This document shows, one piece after another, positions 25,281-38,300 of a stretch of DNA of 64,000 nt. This DNA comes from Sipunculus nudus (lineage: Eukaryota > Annelida > Sipuncula > Golfingiida > Sipunculidae). Within the stretch, counting starts at the first letter, position 1; each line of letters begins with the position of its first letter. Where the stretch lies: NCBI GenBank assembly GCA_026874595.1, contig CM049321.1, positions 7,564,979-7,628,978 of the forward strand, read 5' to 3'. A program made the position numbers and the translations under genes. The notes beneath the pieces are model-generated. The model made no database searches. It had not been told where the DNA came from and worked only from the letters and a program-made list of their open reading frames with translations.

Positions 25281-27033
25281 AGGTAGAAAATCATAATCAG
25301 CGTAGTGTGGTCGGTTTGTTTTTTACCATTAAGGTAAAAAAGATAAGGCTATCTTTTATAACGCGCGCTTCAACGTTTATAAGAAATCATAGAGAAAGTA
25401 GCACCCACCCTCCAAAGGGAAAATAATCCTTTAAATTGAAAATAAATCATTATGATGATCTATCTTACCTGCAAAATTTAATGGTTTGTTGCTAGAGTTT
25501 TGCTAAAAGACAAAAGAACCAACTAAATAACCAACCACAAGGGAGTGTATAGTACCTCGAAATCTGCCTGTGATATAATGAAAGAAAGCGCATTTCAGGT
25601 AATCACAAAATAGTGTATTTACATTATTTTCAAATCAGAACCTACCTGAGGTCTGTCCGCACTTAATCACCGGAGCTTGTGCAAAAGCGTCAATAATTGG
25701 GGGGGGGGGGGGTATATATCCCACCATCTAGAAGCTATAGAAGGCAAGGTATAAATATACAGCTGATCCACCGTGCATTTTTTTTGAGAAATCTACTCTG
25801 AGCATGACCTACGTATTCCATTGGTATGAATATATGTTACAAGAGAGGCCCCTTGTGCAGAGTCAGTTCAGAATACGTTGTAGAGAATACGGAAATAGTT
25901 CAGAGAATGCCAGACTGGGCTATCGTGTACCTACTGTATCAATCAAATTTGCATTTGTAAAATAATTCTACTAATAATATATAACATATAAAAGCTACGT
26001 TTTGACACAATTCTATTCTTTGCCTATAAACGCAACAAAACCATGATCAATTTAGTCTGGATGTCATATAAGAAACACCAAAGGCATGGGTGGATCTAGG
26101 CTGTTTGCGGAGAGGAAGAGGGAGGGGAGGGGAGATTTACCATTTTGCCAAGAGACTGATGCAGTTGAGGAGATCCACCACTGCCGGAAGCGGAAGTCTA
26201 GCCTTAAAAGAATGTATTAATGCATTATGTGAATCTTATTGTGAAGCTATGGGCCTGAGGCCTATATTTTCTGAATAAAAACTCATTCAATTCAATTCAA
26301 AAGAATGTCGACTATCAATATCAGGTTTCATTTCTGATTTATAAAGCACTTTCCGTGCTAGAGTCCTGCAGACGCCCAGCCATTACAAGAAGCATCCCTA
26401 GGTACGACCTTGAAAATTAATATCCGGTACAAATGGGAAGAAAAGTCATTAAAAAAAAAGAAAAAAAAAACTGAAAAGAGAAACCAGAAAAAAAGAAAGA
26501 AAATTTCTCTTCGACCGCTTTGCACTCCGTGCACCTGGAGTTTGGTCCTGTGATCGTGATTTCGAATCTTAGCCGAGCACACTAAATAATTTATAATGGT
26601 TTCGTAACTTACAAATGGACGATCATTTTGTATTTCTTTTGTATTAATTTCTCTCGTCTTTGCTATAAATAAATATCATCAGGGATCAGCTTTCTCATAT
26701 AACACCTTTTGTCATTATTATCATTATTATTATTTTTGTTTAATCCACGTGATGCATTTTAGCTCAAGCTCGTTTATTGGACCTAATCCGAAACGAAAGG
26801 TGTTGATTCGTCAATATCCAGTTTGTGGAAAATAGGTCAACAGCTGATCATGTCGTTGCAGCTCCTTGATATTATAACAAAGCCTCTAACAAGTCATCGC
26901 CTGTTAAAGTGAGCACCAGTTGGGCCTAATCAGACGACGCCGCGGGCCGCTTACATCAAACATCTGTCTTTTGAGTTCCACCTCAAAATCACAAGACCTT
27001 GCTACTGGAAGGTCCGAATAGTATAGATTGAGC
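25281..27033. other. Non-coding stretch with repeat fragments
   Basis: Holds a dispersed-repeat fragment at about 25400-25540, a poly-G tract near 25700, an A-rich tract (26450-26510), and a partial SINE-like B box with GATTTCGAATCTTAGCCGAG near 26557. Near 26270-26300 GAATAAAAACTCATTCAATT looks like a retroposon tail. No gene is supported. Confidence 0.4.
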
Positions 27034-27205
27034 ATGGAAACCCATGCAAGCATTGAGCAGGCATTCACTTTCGTGTACAGACACATGGAAACAAGTGCGC
27101 GCTATTTTGTAGATCAATACCAACATCATCAACGTATTGAGCTGGCGGGGAGCTACAATCTGACAAAGAGCCAACCCATTGACCCAGCCTGCTGTCACGT
27201 GACCG
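27034..27205 (+). CDS. Weak candidate first exon, unknown protein
   Basis: An ATG in good context (GAGCATGG) opens 57 codons that run into a good donor (ACCG/GTATGT at 27206). The frame is fairly GC-balanced but the product (Gln/His-rich middle, CC near the end) is not recognised, and it has no signal peptide. The opposite strand is also open over much of this stretch. No matching downstream exon was found. It could be chance. Confidence 0.15.
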
Positions 27206-27966
27206 GTATGTTAATTAGCTTGCCGGCGACCCTGACCCGTGGTTCGGATAAGGATTGCTTATAGCAATATTCATCATTATTAATACAATCCCAGTGCGGC
27301 CGCTGTATTGTATTATACTGGCCTCATTTTAGCGAATCGTTACAACTGGAACATACTTGTTTGCCGCCGGCTGTTAAATCAGCTCTCATTTGGAACGTAT
27401 ATTTATATATTGATTCCTGACATGCAAACCATACATTGGATCTCTCTGCTCTATGTCTTATGAACATCTTAAGCACTAATGCTAATTTACGAGGAAGCAC
27501 TGATTCTAAACTTTTGATTTCTAACCATGAATATCTCAATTAGAATAATTAAACGATATTATTTATTAAAAGTTTTGAATAAAGGAATGATTCCATTTCT
27601 TTTTTCTCATTGAAAATTTTATAAAAACTTTCTTGAGTAATGATATTGAAGGGACATGCATTGGCTATATCGGTTGAGTAATATAACCAAATTCAAGTAA
27701 AACTAACTTTCCCAGGAAAAAAAATTAATTTTAATTTTGGACACATCCACAATATCACACACATCTTCAAAGGTTCACCTGAATAAATGTTTCCATTGAA
27801 CTACTCACATTATATAAATGAACTTACTTTACTTTACATGAAGAATATAATTAATATTATTATTTATATTATAATTTATATTATATGATATTATAATTAA
27901 GTATACAATAAAATATTATTAACAATATATATATATATATACACGTGTGTGAGAGTGTGTGTGTAT

Positions 27967-28006
<40 letters not shown>

Positions 28007-28085
28007 TAATAAACATATATGTGTATGTAAACTTTATGATTGCTTTTATATAATGAACAACATTAAGGATATATAGTTGTAAACT
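27206..28085. other. Non-coding AT-rich stretch with microsatellite
   Basis: Contains a compound (TA)n/(TG)n tract at about 27926-28010. No gene or clear element is seen. Confidence 0.45.
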
Positions 28086-28261
28086 CTCCCCCCCCCCCCC
28101 CCCCCTGTCAGGCGCCGCAACCTTTCTTAAGGCTTTCAGACCATTTTGGCAGCCTGGATCCCCCCCCCCTTTTCCGGACCTGATGAGGCTTTTATTCAAT
28201 TTTTGTCATAAGTCCTGCTAGGTTGGATCCCTCCTGTTCCTAAATCATGGATCCGCCCCTG
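28086..28261. mobile_element. Family B TIR element, left end replaced by poly-C
   Basis: The right end ATGGATCCGCCCCTG matches family B. The inside shares GCCGCAACCTTTCTTAAGG and TTTTTGTCATAAGTCCT with the copy at 51141-51320. The left terminus is obscured by a long poly-C tract. Confidence 0.55.
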
Positions 28262-29450
28262 ATATATCTTTATTGATGTATGTAAGTACATGGTTGTTTT
28301 GAATGCTGAAGGAGATGACATTGAACATGGTGATGGTTAAGGTTATGACAGTGATGATGAGGAATCCGATGATAATGATATCCTTGATATTAATAATGGT
28401 GGCGTTGTTCACGAATAGCGTATGTCACAATGGTTGCGGTGGTGGCAAAGTGTTCGTGCTGTTTTCATCTCCACTACGACTGGAGGCAATATTAGTATGT
28501 TTTATGGGTGTTGTTGTCGACGTTAGTTGGTTTGCTACTTTAGTAAAACAAAGGTACAAATGATTTTTAATAAGATTTGGTGTGGTATAGGTTTGGTTCA
28601 CTACGACATGTGTTTGTGTAAAGGACGCATTACCGTTGTGAGATGGGACAATTTGTTTCTAATGGCTAAAGGCGAGACAGATATCAATCACCTGACCTTG
28701 TAATATATTGATGACTTTCTGAACGTATCGGAGTGCACTGTAACCATGAATTTAACCTAATTTCAACCGTCTGTGGTATGGCAGACAGAGGTAACCTGTG
28801 ATGCAATTATCAAGTTTGTTGAACTGGGTGTTTTTGTTAATTTACAACTGTCATGGGGAAGTTATTGATAATGTAAGTAGGATCCTGATACTGTTTCTAG
28901 AGTGCATGTGTTGAAATAAATAAACTGTTTTCTCTTATATTCAGTTGATTGTTTAACCTTTTATCATCCTTTAGGTTTCGATCTGACATTAACCGTAGAT
29001 TTAGCCAAGATGTGCAACTAACAAAAACTGCTGGCGAAATTTTAATTGTGTTAACCTGCTTGTGTCACGTGGGCCGCACGACGTCACTTGTCCAGCCTGA
29101 AAGTGATAAAAAAAAACTATATTGCCCTTGAGCTGAAATTATGTGAGCTGATATTCATTTCCGTTATCCATGGAAGGTATAAATTGACCGGTTTATTAAT
29201 ATGTCCTGCTTAGCCTTCGATAAAATTAGCAAGGAACGATCATTTTAAAACGGTAATCACTTCAACAGAGTGTAATACAAATAATACGAATGGCGGCTAA
29301 GAATTAATTTTAAAACGAGGCTAAGGAATTATGGTTTTCGGTAAGAGCCATTGAACATGTAATCGATTCTTTAATTATACATCTAATCGACTCTCATGAA
29401 AAGATTAGAAAATCTTAAGCACCCCCGCGTAAAAAGACTCTTCATAATAT
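28262..29450. other. Non-coding stretch, nothing firmly recognised
   Basis: A degenerate GAT/ATG-rich stretch (28300-28420) yields a methionine-rich frame that is simple-sequence noise. A possible acceptor (CATCCTTTAG at 28973) precedes about 50 open codons, but no donor or partner was found. Confidence 0.35.
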
Positions 29451-29451
29451 G

Positions 29452-29459
29452 TGACGTCA
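29452..29459. promoter_or_regulatory. CRE-like palindrome TGACGTCA
   Basis: A perfect TGACGTCA lies 36 bases upstream of the candidate start codon at 29495. This is the consensus for CREB/ATF-type factors. Its position fits a proximal promoter or 5' UTR, but use is not shown. Confidence 0.3.
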
Positions 29460-29494
29460 TAAGGTAACAAGTAAAAACTGAAACTCGATTCGAC

Positions 29495-29568
29495 ATGGCG
29501 TCAATAACTTCACTGATCAGGAAAAGTCTCGCTTTGTTATCTTATTCGCTGTGTAATGTTTTACAGAG
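29495..29568 (+). CDS. Candidate first exon of a small secreted or organelle-targeted protein
   Basis: ATGGCG in a good start context (GACATGG) opens 24 codons ending ACAGAG before GTGTGA, an acceptable donor at 29569. The encoded N-terminus has two basic residues followed by a leucine/serine-rich hydrophobic stretch, compatible with a signal peptide or a mitochondrial presequence. The exon ends after two bases of a codon. That phase fits the exon at 30188-30334, which starts by supplying one base. The intron would be 619 bases and contains a 28-bp minisatellite. The frame stays open past the donor, so an unspliced chance ORF is the main alternative. Confidence 0.3.
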
Positions 29569-29789
29569 GTGTGAGTTAATAACATTTACCCCTAGTAGAA
29601 GAATATTGTATTTAAAAGAAAGACCTAACGGTTTCATATGGACAAAGAAGTTAGGCTTAGCTCGTCCTTGTGTTTTGTTCAGGAGGTGGGAAAAAATGAA
29701 AACAAAATGATACCCAAATTTAATTTTTTTGGTCTGACTCAAAACATTAGAAGTCTTACAGTGTGCATATTGATTCTATAACAATACGA

Positions 29790-29953
29790 GCTCCGTAGTA
29801 CATGAACCATGCACAACATGAAATCCACAGTACATTAACCACAACATGGACTCCACAGTACATCAACCTTAACATGGACTCCACAGTACATCAACCACAA
29901 AATGGACTCCACAGTGTACCAATCACAACATAAACTCCAAGGTGCACCAATAA
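29790..29953 (+). repeat. 28-bp minisatellite, about six units
   Basis: Units share ATGGACTCCACAGTACATCA and ACCACAAC, with the outer units diverged. The array lies in the putative intron between 29568 and 30188. Confidence 0.8.
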
Positions 29954-30187
29954 TTTATCAAATGTATCAAATAAATTGTTTCATACATTTTTTGCAAGGT
30001 ATCATTATGATTTCAAGACATATGCCAGAGAAAATTATTAATTCACTTTCAATCTTTATTACCTGTGTATAGAATATTAAAAACAATTATGGGCATTCCT
30101 CTGTAGAGTGCATCATAGAACGGACAATAATAATTGAAAAGTGAAACGAACTCGTTGTGTGCTAACCTCGAGTTCAGCTTACTCCAG

Positions 30188-30334
30188 TAATGATTATGTG
30201 AAAACAGATGAGAAAGGGTGCTGTCTGCAGGCCAAAGTGGCCCGTATTTTCCCTGAGCATTGCTACAGATACTGTGCTGGCAGCAAAGAGAGTATCAGAA
30301 ACACTGATAACCCAGCACTGGTACAGGCTTTAAG
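30188..30334 (+). CDS. Candidate internal exon encoding a Cys-containing module
   Basis: The exon follows CTTACTCCAG (acceptor) and ends at TTTAAG before GTGAGT, a consensus donor at 30335. It encodes about 48 residues, including KGCCLQAKV and HCYRYC, giving the spacing CC-x12-C-x3-C. The codon use looks coding (GC-rich third positions in the centre). Its start phase matches the exon ending at 29568, and it ends after two bases of a codon, so at least one more exon must follow. The intron donor lies only about 200 bases before the 33-bp satellite. A loose resemblance to small disulphide modules is noted, but no family is recognised. An alternative acceptor is at 30177. Confidence 0.4.
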
Positions 30335-31001
30335 GTGAGTATGTCTAGTCTTACCTGTTATTCCAAATACCCTGAGGTAGATCCCATTTATGATACGAAT
30401 ACACAGGATATCCCTACAGGTACAAACAATAAAATGGGGAGTTCATTGCAGAACTACCAGACGGAAGACCTTAAAACCAGGAATGTTATGATACACTCGA
30501 GCGCTGTGCAACGATACCAGACGAAACAAACAAATGGATCCGAGACCATGTTATCCGAGACCAGGAAATAGAGCAAGACCATGTTTTCCGAGACCGAGAC
30601 CATGTGATCCGAGACCAAGAACGAGAGCAAGAATCATGTGATCCGAGACCAAGAACGAGAGCAAGACCATGTGATCCGAGACCAAGAACGAGAGCAAGAC
30701 CATGGGATCAGTTACCAAGAACGAGAGAAAGACCATGTGATCCACGAACATGAACGAGGGTAAGAGCATGTGATCAGAGACCAAGAAGGAGAGCAAAACC
30801 ATATGATCAGAGATCAAGAACAAGAGCAAGACCATGTGATCAGAGACCAAGAACGAGAGCAAGAATCATGTGACCAGAGACCAAGAACGAGAGCAAGTCC
30901 ATGTGATCCACGACCATGAACGAGAGCAAGACCATGTGATCCGAGACCAAGAACGATAGCAAGACCATGTAATCAGGCACCAAGAACGAGAGCAAGACCA
31001 T

Positions 31002-31907
31002 GTGATCCGAGACAAAGAACAAGAGCAATACCATGTGATCAGAGACCAAGAACGAGAGCAAGACCATGTGATCAGAGACCATGAACGAGAGCAAGACCAT
31101 GTGATCCGAGACCAAGAACGAGAGCAAGACCATGTGATCAGAGACCAAGAACGAGAGCAAGACCATGTAATCAGAGACCAAGAACGAGAGCAAGACCATG
31201 TGATCAGAGAACAAGAACGATAGCAAGACCATGTGATCAGGGACCAAGAACGAGGGCAAGACCATGTGATCCGAGACCAAGAACGAGAGCAAGACCATGT
31301 GATCAGAGACCATGAACGAGAGCAAGACCATGTGATCAGAGACCAAGAACGAGAGCAAGACCATGTGATCAGAGACCAAGAACGATAGCAAGACCATGTG
31401 ATCAGAGACCAAGAACGAGAGCAAGACCATGTGATCAGAGACCAAGAACGATAGCAAGACCATGTGATCAGGGACCAAGAACGAGGGCAAGACCATGTGA
31501 TCACAGACAAAGAACGAGAGCAAGACCATGTGATCAGAGACCAAGAACAAAGAGCAAGACCATGTGATCAGAGACCATGAACGAGAGCAAGACCATGTGA
31601 TCAGAGAACAAGAACGATAGCAAGACCATGTGATCAGGGACCACGAACGAGGGCAAGACCATGTGATCAGAGACCAAGAACGAGAGCAAGACCATGTGAT
31701 CAGAGACCATGAACGAGCGCAAGACCATGTGATCAGAGACCAAGAACGAGAGCAAGACCATGTGATCAGAGACCAAGAACGAGAGCAAGACCATGTAATC
31801 AGAGACCAAGAACGAGAGCAAGACCATGTGATCAGAGAACAAGAACGATAGCAAGACCATGTGATCAGGGACCAAGAACGAGGGCAAGACCATGTGATCA
31901 GAGACAA
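31002..31907. repeat. Higher-order block of about 628 bp in the satellite
   Basis: The pattern of unit variants at 31002-31223 recurs at 31630-31851 (offset 628, about 19 units), including a unit with a degenerate CGATAGCAAG, which is a stop-bearing variant. This shows copying of multi-unit blocks. Confidence 0.6.
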
Positions 31908-32657
31908 AGAACGAGCGCAAGACCATGTGATCAGAGACCAAGAACGAGAGCAAGACCATGTGATCAGAGACCATGAACGAGAGCAAGACCATGTGATCCG
32001 AGACCAAGAACGAGAGTAAGAGCATGTGATCAGAGACCAAGAACGAAAGCAAATCCATGGGATCAGAGACCAAGAACGAGAGCAAGACCATGTGATCAGA
32101 GACCAAGAACGAGAGCAAGACCATGTGATCAGAGACCAAGAAGGAGAGCAAGAATCATGTGACCAGACACCAAGAAGGAGAACAAGACAATGTGATCCGA
32201 GACCAAGAACGAGCGCAAGACCAAGTGATCCGAGACCAAGAACGACAGCTAGACAATGTGATCAGAGACCAAGAACGAGCGCAAGACCAAGTGATCCGAG
32301 ACCAAGAACGACAGCAAGACCATGTGATCCGAGACCAAGAACGAGAGCAAGACCATGTGATCAGAGACCAAGATTGACAGCAAGACCATGTGATCAGAGA
32401 CCAAGAAGGAGAGCAAGAATGATGTGACCAGACACCAAGAAGGAGAGCAAGACAATGTGATCCGAGACCAAGAACGAGGACAAGGCCATGTGATCTGAGA
32501 CCAAGAACGAGCGCAAGACCATGTGACCAGAGACCAAGAATGAGGGCAGGACCATGTGATCAAAAACCAAGAAGGAGAGCAAGAATCATGTGATCAGAGA
32601 CCAAGAAGGAGAGCAAGAATCATGTGACCAGAGACCAAGAAGGAGAGCAAGATTCAT

Positions 32658-35304
32658 GTGACCAGACACCAAGAGCGAGAGCAAGACAATGTGATCCGAG
32701 ACCAAGAACGAGAGCAAGACAATGTGATCCGTGACCATGAACTAGTGCAAGACTGTGTGATAAGAGACCAAGAACGAGAGCAAGACCATGTGATCAGAGA
32801 CCAAGAAAGAGAGCAAGACCATGAGATCAGGGACATAGAACGAGAGCAAGACAATGTGATCCGAGACCAAAAACGAGGGCAAGACCATGTGATACGAGAC
32901 CAAGAACCTGTGTGATAAGATAAGGGGACCTGTGTGATAAGAGACCAAGAACGAGAGCAAGACCATGTGATCAGAGACCAATAAAGAGAGCAAGACCATG
33001 TGATCAGGGACATAGAACGAGAGAAAGACAATGTGATCCGAGACCAAGAACGAGGGCAAGACCATGTGATACGAGACCAAGAACGAGGGCAAGACCATGT
33101 GATCTACGACCATGAACGAGAGCAAACCTCATGTGACCAGTGACCAAGAACGAGAACAAGACCATGTGATCAGAGACCAAGAACGAGAGCAAGAATCATG
33201 TGACCAGAGATCAAGAACGAGAGCAACACAATGTGATCTACGACCATGAACGAGAGCAAGACCATGTGATCCGAGACCAAGAACGAGGGCAAGACCATGT
33301 GATCCGAGACCAAGAACGAGAGCAAGAATCATGTGACCAGAGACCAAGAAGGAGAGCAAGACCATGTGATCTACGACCATGAACGAGAGCAAGACCATGT
33401 GATCTACGACCATGAACGAGAGCAAGACCATTTGATCCGAGACCATGAACGAGGGCAAGACCATGTGATCAGAGACCAAGAACGACAGTAAGACCATGTG
33501 ATCCGAGACCAAGAACTAGTGCAAGACCATGTGATCTGAGACCAAGAACGAGAGCAAGACCATGTGATCAGAGACCAAGAACTAGAGCAAGACCATGTGA
33601 TTAGAGACCAAGAACGAGAGCAAAACCATGTGATCAGAGACCAAGAAGGAGAGCAAGAATCACGTGACCAGACACCAAGAAGGAGAACAAGACAATGTGA
33701 TCCGAGACCAAGAACGAGCGCAAGACCAAGTGATCCGAGACCAAGAACGACAGCAAGACCATGTGATCAGAGACCAAGAACTAGCGCAAGACCAAGTGAT
33801 CCGAGACCAAGAACGACAGCAAGACCATGTGATCCGAGACCAAGAACGAGAGCAAGACCATGTGATCAGAGACCAAGAAGGAGAGCAAGAATCATGTGAC
33901 CAGAGACCAAGAAGGAGAGCAAGAATCATGTGACCAGACACCAAGAGCGAGAGCAAGACAATGTGATCCGAGATCAAGAACGAGAGCAAGACAATGTGAT
34001 CCGCGACCATGAACTAGTGCAAGACTGTGTGATAAGAGACCAAGAACGAGAGCAAGACCATGTGATCAGAGACCAAGAAAGAGAGCAAGACCATGTGATC
34101 AGGGACATAGAACGAGAGCAAGACAATGTGATCCGAGACCAAGAACGAGGGCAAGACCATGTGATACGAGACCAAGAACCTGTGTGATAAGATAAGGGGA
34201 CCTGTGTGATAAGAGACCAAGAACGAGAGCAAGACCATGTGATCAGAGACCACGAACGAGAGCAAGAATCATGTGACCAGAGACCAAGAAGGAGAGCAAG
34301 ACCATGTGATCTACGACCATGAACGAGAGCAAGACCATGTGATCTACGACCATGAACGAGAGCAAGACCATTTGATCGGAGACCATGAACGAGGGCAAGA
34401 CCATGTGATCAGAGACCAAGAACGACAGTAAGACCATGTGATCCGAGACCAAGAACTAGTGCAAGACCATGTGATCTGAGACCAAGAACGAGAGCAAAAC
34501 CATGTGATCAGAGACCAAGAACTAGAGCAAGACCATGTGATTAGAGACCAAGAACGAGAGCAAAACCATGTGATCAGAGACCAAGAAGGAGAGCAAGAAT
34601 CATGTGACCAGACACCAAGAAGGAGAACAAGACAATGTGATCCGAGACCAAGAACGAGCGCAAGACCAAGTGATCCGAGACCAAGAACGACAGCAAGACC
34701 ATGTGATCAGAGACCAAGAACGAGCGCAAGACCAAGTGATCCGAGACCAAGAACGACAGCAAAACCATGTGGTCAGAGACCAAGAAGGAGAGCAAGAATC
34801 ATGTGACCAGAGACCAAGAAGGAGAGCAAGAATCATGTGACCAGACACCAAGAGCGAGAGCAAGACAATGTGATCCGAGACCAAGAACGAGAGCAAGACA
34901 ATGTGATCCGCGACCATGAACTAGTGCAAGACTGTGTGATAAGAGACCAAGAACGAGAGCAAGGCCATGTGATCAGAGACCAAGAAAGAGAGCAAGACCA
35001 TGTGATCAGGGACATAGAACGAGAGCAAGACAATGTGATCCGAGACCAAGAACGAGGGCAAGACCATGTGATACGAGACCAAGAACCTGTGTGATAAGAT
35101 AAGGGGACCTGTGTGATAAGAGACCAAGAACGAGAGCAAGACCATGTGATCAGAGACCAAGAAAGAGAGCAAGACCATGTGATTAGGGACATAGAACGAG
35201 AGCAAGACAATGTGATCCGAGACCAAGAACGAGGGCAAGACCATGTGATACGAGACCAAGAACGAGAGCAAGACCATGTGATCTACGACCATGAACGAGA
35301 GCAA
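32658..35304. repeat. Higher-order blocks of about 0.9 kb in the satellite
   Basis: The diagnostic sequence GTGTGATAAGATAAGGGGAC occurs near 32910, 34181 and 35088. The flanking unit order is shared: 33564-33930 matches 34504-34837 with an offset of 940 falling to 907, that is, one 33-bp unit lost. An offset of about 1272 links 32658 to 33930. This is a layered, expanding array. Confidence 0.7.
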
Positions 35305-38300
35305 GAATCATGTGACCAGAGACCAAGAACGAGAGCAAGACCATGTGATCAGAGACCAAGAACGAGAGCAAGAATCATGTGACCAGAGATCAAGAACGAG
35401 AGCAACACAATGTGATCTACGACCATGAACGAGAGCAAGACCATGTGATCCGAGACCAAGAACGAGGGCAAGACCATGTGATCCGAGACCAAGCACGAGA
35501 GCAAGAATCATGTGACCAGAGACCAAGAAGGAGAGCAAGACCATGTGATCTACGACCATGAACGAGAGCAAGACCATGTGATCTACGACCATGAACGAGA
35601 GCAAGACCATTTGATCCGAGACCATGAACGAGGACAAGACCATGTGATCAGAGACCAAGAACGACCGTAAGACCATGTGATCCGAGACCAAAAACTAGTG
35701 CAAGACCATGTGATCTGAGACCAAGAACGAGAGCAAGACCATGTGATCAGAGAGCAAGAACTAGGGCAAGACCATGTGATCAGAGACCAAGAACGAGAGC
35801 AAGACCATGTGATCCGAGACCATGAACAAGAGCAAGACCATTTGATCCGAGACCAAAAACGAGAGCAAGACCATGTGATCAGATACCAAGAACGAGAGCA
35901 AGACCATGTGATCCATGACCAAGAACGAGAGCAAGACCATGTGATCAGAGACCAAGAACGAGAGCAAGACCAAGTGATCGGGGACCAAGAATGAGAGCAA
36001 GAATCATGTGATCCGAGACTAAGAACTAGAGCAAGACCGTGTGATCCACGACCAAGAACGAGAGCAAGACCATGTGATCCGAGACCAAGAACGAGGGTAA
36101 GAGCATGTGATCACAGACCAAGAACGAGAGCAAGACCATGGGATCAGAGACCAAGAACGACAGCAAGACCATGTGATCATAGACCAAGAACGACAGCAAG
36201 AATCATGTGACCAGACACCAAGAAGGAGAGCAAGACAATGTGATCCGAGACCAAGAACCAGCGCAAGACCATGTGATCTGAGACCAAGAACGACAGCAAG
36301 ACCATGTGATCAGAGACCAAGAAGGAGAGCAAGAATCATGTGACCAGACACCAAGAAGGAGAGCAAGACAATGTGATCCGAGACCAAGAACCAGCGCAAG
36401 ACCATGTGATCTGAGACCAAGAACGACAGCAAGACCATGTGATCAGAGACCAAGAAGGAGAGCAAGAATCATGTGACCAGACACCAAGAAGGAGAGCAAG
36501 ACAATGTGATCCGAGACCAAGAACCAGCGCAAGACCATGTGATCTGAGACCAAGAACGACAGCAAGACCATGTGATCAGAGACCAAGAAGGAGAGCAAGA
36601 ATCATGTGATCAGAGACCAAGAACGAGAGCAAGACCATGTGATCCGAGACCAAGAACGCGAGCAAGACCATGTGATCCGAGACCAAAAACGAGAGCAAGA
36701 CCATGTGATCAGATACCAAGAACGAGAGCAAGACCATGTGATCCACGACCATGAACGAGGGAGAGAGCATGTGATCAGACACACTAAGAAGGAGAGCAAA
36801 ACCATATGATCAGAGATCAAGAACAAGAGCAAGACCATGTATTCAAAAACCAAGAACGAGAGCAAGACCATGTGATCCACGACCATGAACGAGGGTAAGA
36901 ACATGTGATCAGACACCAAGAAGGAGAGCAAAACCATATGATCAGAGATCAAGAACAAGAGCAAGACCATTTGATCCGAGACCAAGAACGAGGGCAAGAC
37001 CATGTGATCAGAGACCAAGAACGAGAGCAAGACCATGTGATCAGATACCAAGAACGAGAGCAAGACCATGTGATCCACGAACATGAACGAGGGTAAGAGC
37101 ATGTGATCAGACACCAAGAAGGAGAGCAAAACCATGGGATCAGAGACCAAGAACGAGTGCAAGACCATGTGATCAGAGACCAAGAACAAGAGCAAGACCA
37201 TTTGATCCGAGACCAAGAACGAGGGCAAGACCATGTGATCAGAGACCAAGAACGAGAGCAAGACCATGTGATCCGAGACCATGAACGAGAGCAAGACCAT
37301 GTAATCAGAGACCAATAACGAGAGCAAGACCATGTGATCAGAGACCATGAACGAGGGCAAGACCATGTGATCAGAGACCAAGAACGAGAGCAAGACCATG
37401 TGATCCACGAACATGAACGAGGGTAAGAGCATGTGATCAGACACCAAGAAGGAGAGCAAAACCATGGGATCAGCGACCAAGAACGAGTGCAAGACCAAGT
37501 GATCCGAGACCAAGAACGACAGCAAGACCATGTGATCAGAGACCAAGAACGAGCGCAAGACCAAGTGATCCGAGACCAAGAACGACAGCAAGACCATGTG
37601 ATCCGAGACCAAGAACGAGAGCAAGACCATGTGATCAGAGACCAAGAAGGAGAGCAAGAATCATGTGACCAGAGACCAAGAAGGAGAGCAAGAATCATGT
37701 GACCAGACACCAAGAGCGAGAGCAAGACAATGTGATCCGCGACCATGAACTAGTGCAAGACTGTGTGATAAGAGACCAAGAACGAGAGCAAGACCATGGG
37801 ATCAGAGACCAAGAAAGAGAGCAAGACAATGTGATCCGAGACCAAGAACGAGGGCAAGACCATGTGATACGAGACCAAGAACCTGTGTGATAAGATAAGG
37901 GGACCTATGTGATAAGAGACCAAGAACGAGAGCAAGACCATGTGATCAGAGACCAAGAAAGAGAGCAAGACCATGTGATTAGGGACATAGAACGAGAGCA
38001 AGACAATGTGATACGAGACCAAGAACGAGAACAAGACCATGTGATCTACGACCATGAACGAGAGCAAGAATCATGTGACCAGAGACCAAGAACGAGAGCA
38101 AGACCATGTGATCAGAGACCAAGAACGAGAGCAAGAATCATGTGACCAGAGATCAAGAACGAGAGCAACACAATGTGATCTACGACCATGAACGAGAGCA
38201 AGACCATGTGATCCGAGACCAAGAACGAGGGCAAGACCATGTGATCCGAGACCAAGCACGAGAGCAAGAATCATGTGACCAGAGACCAAGAAGGAGAGCA

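Noticed and set aside
28303-28563. Methionine-rich 86-codon frame
   Set aside because: Produced by degenerate GAT/ATG simple sequence.
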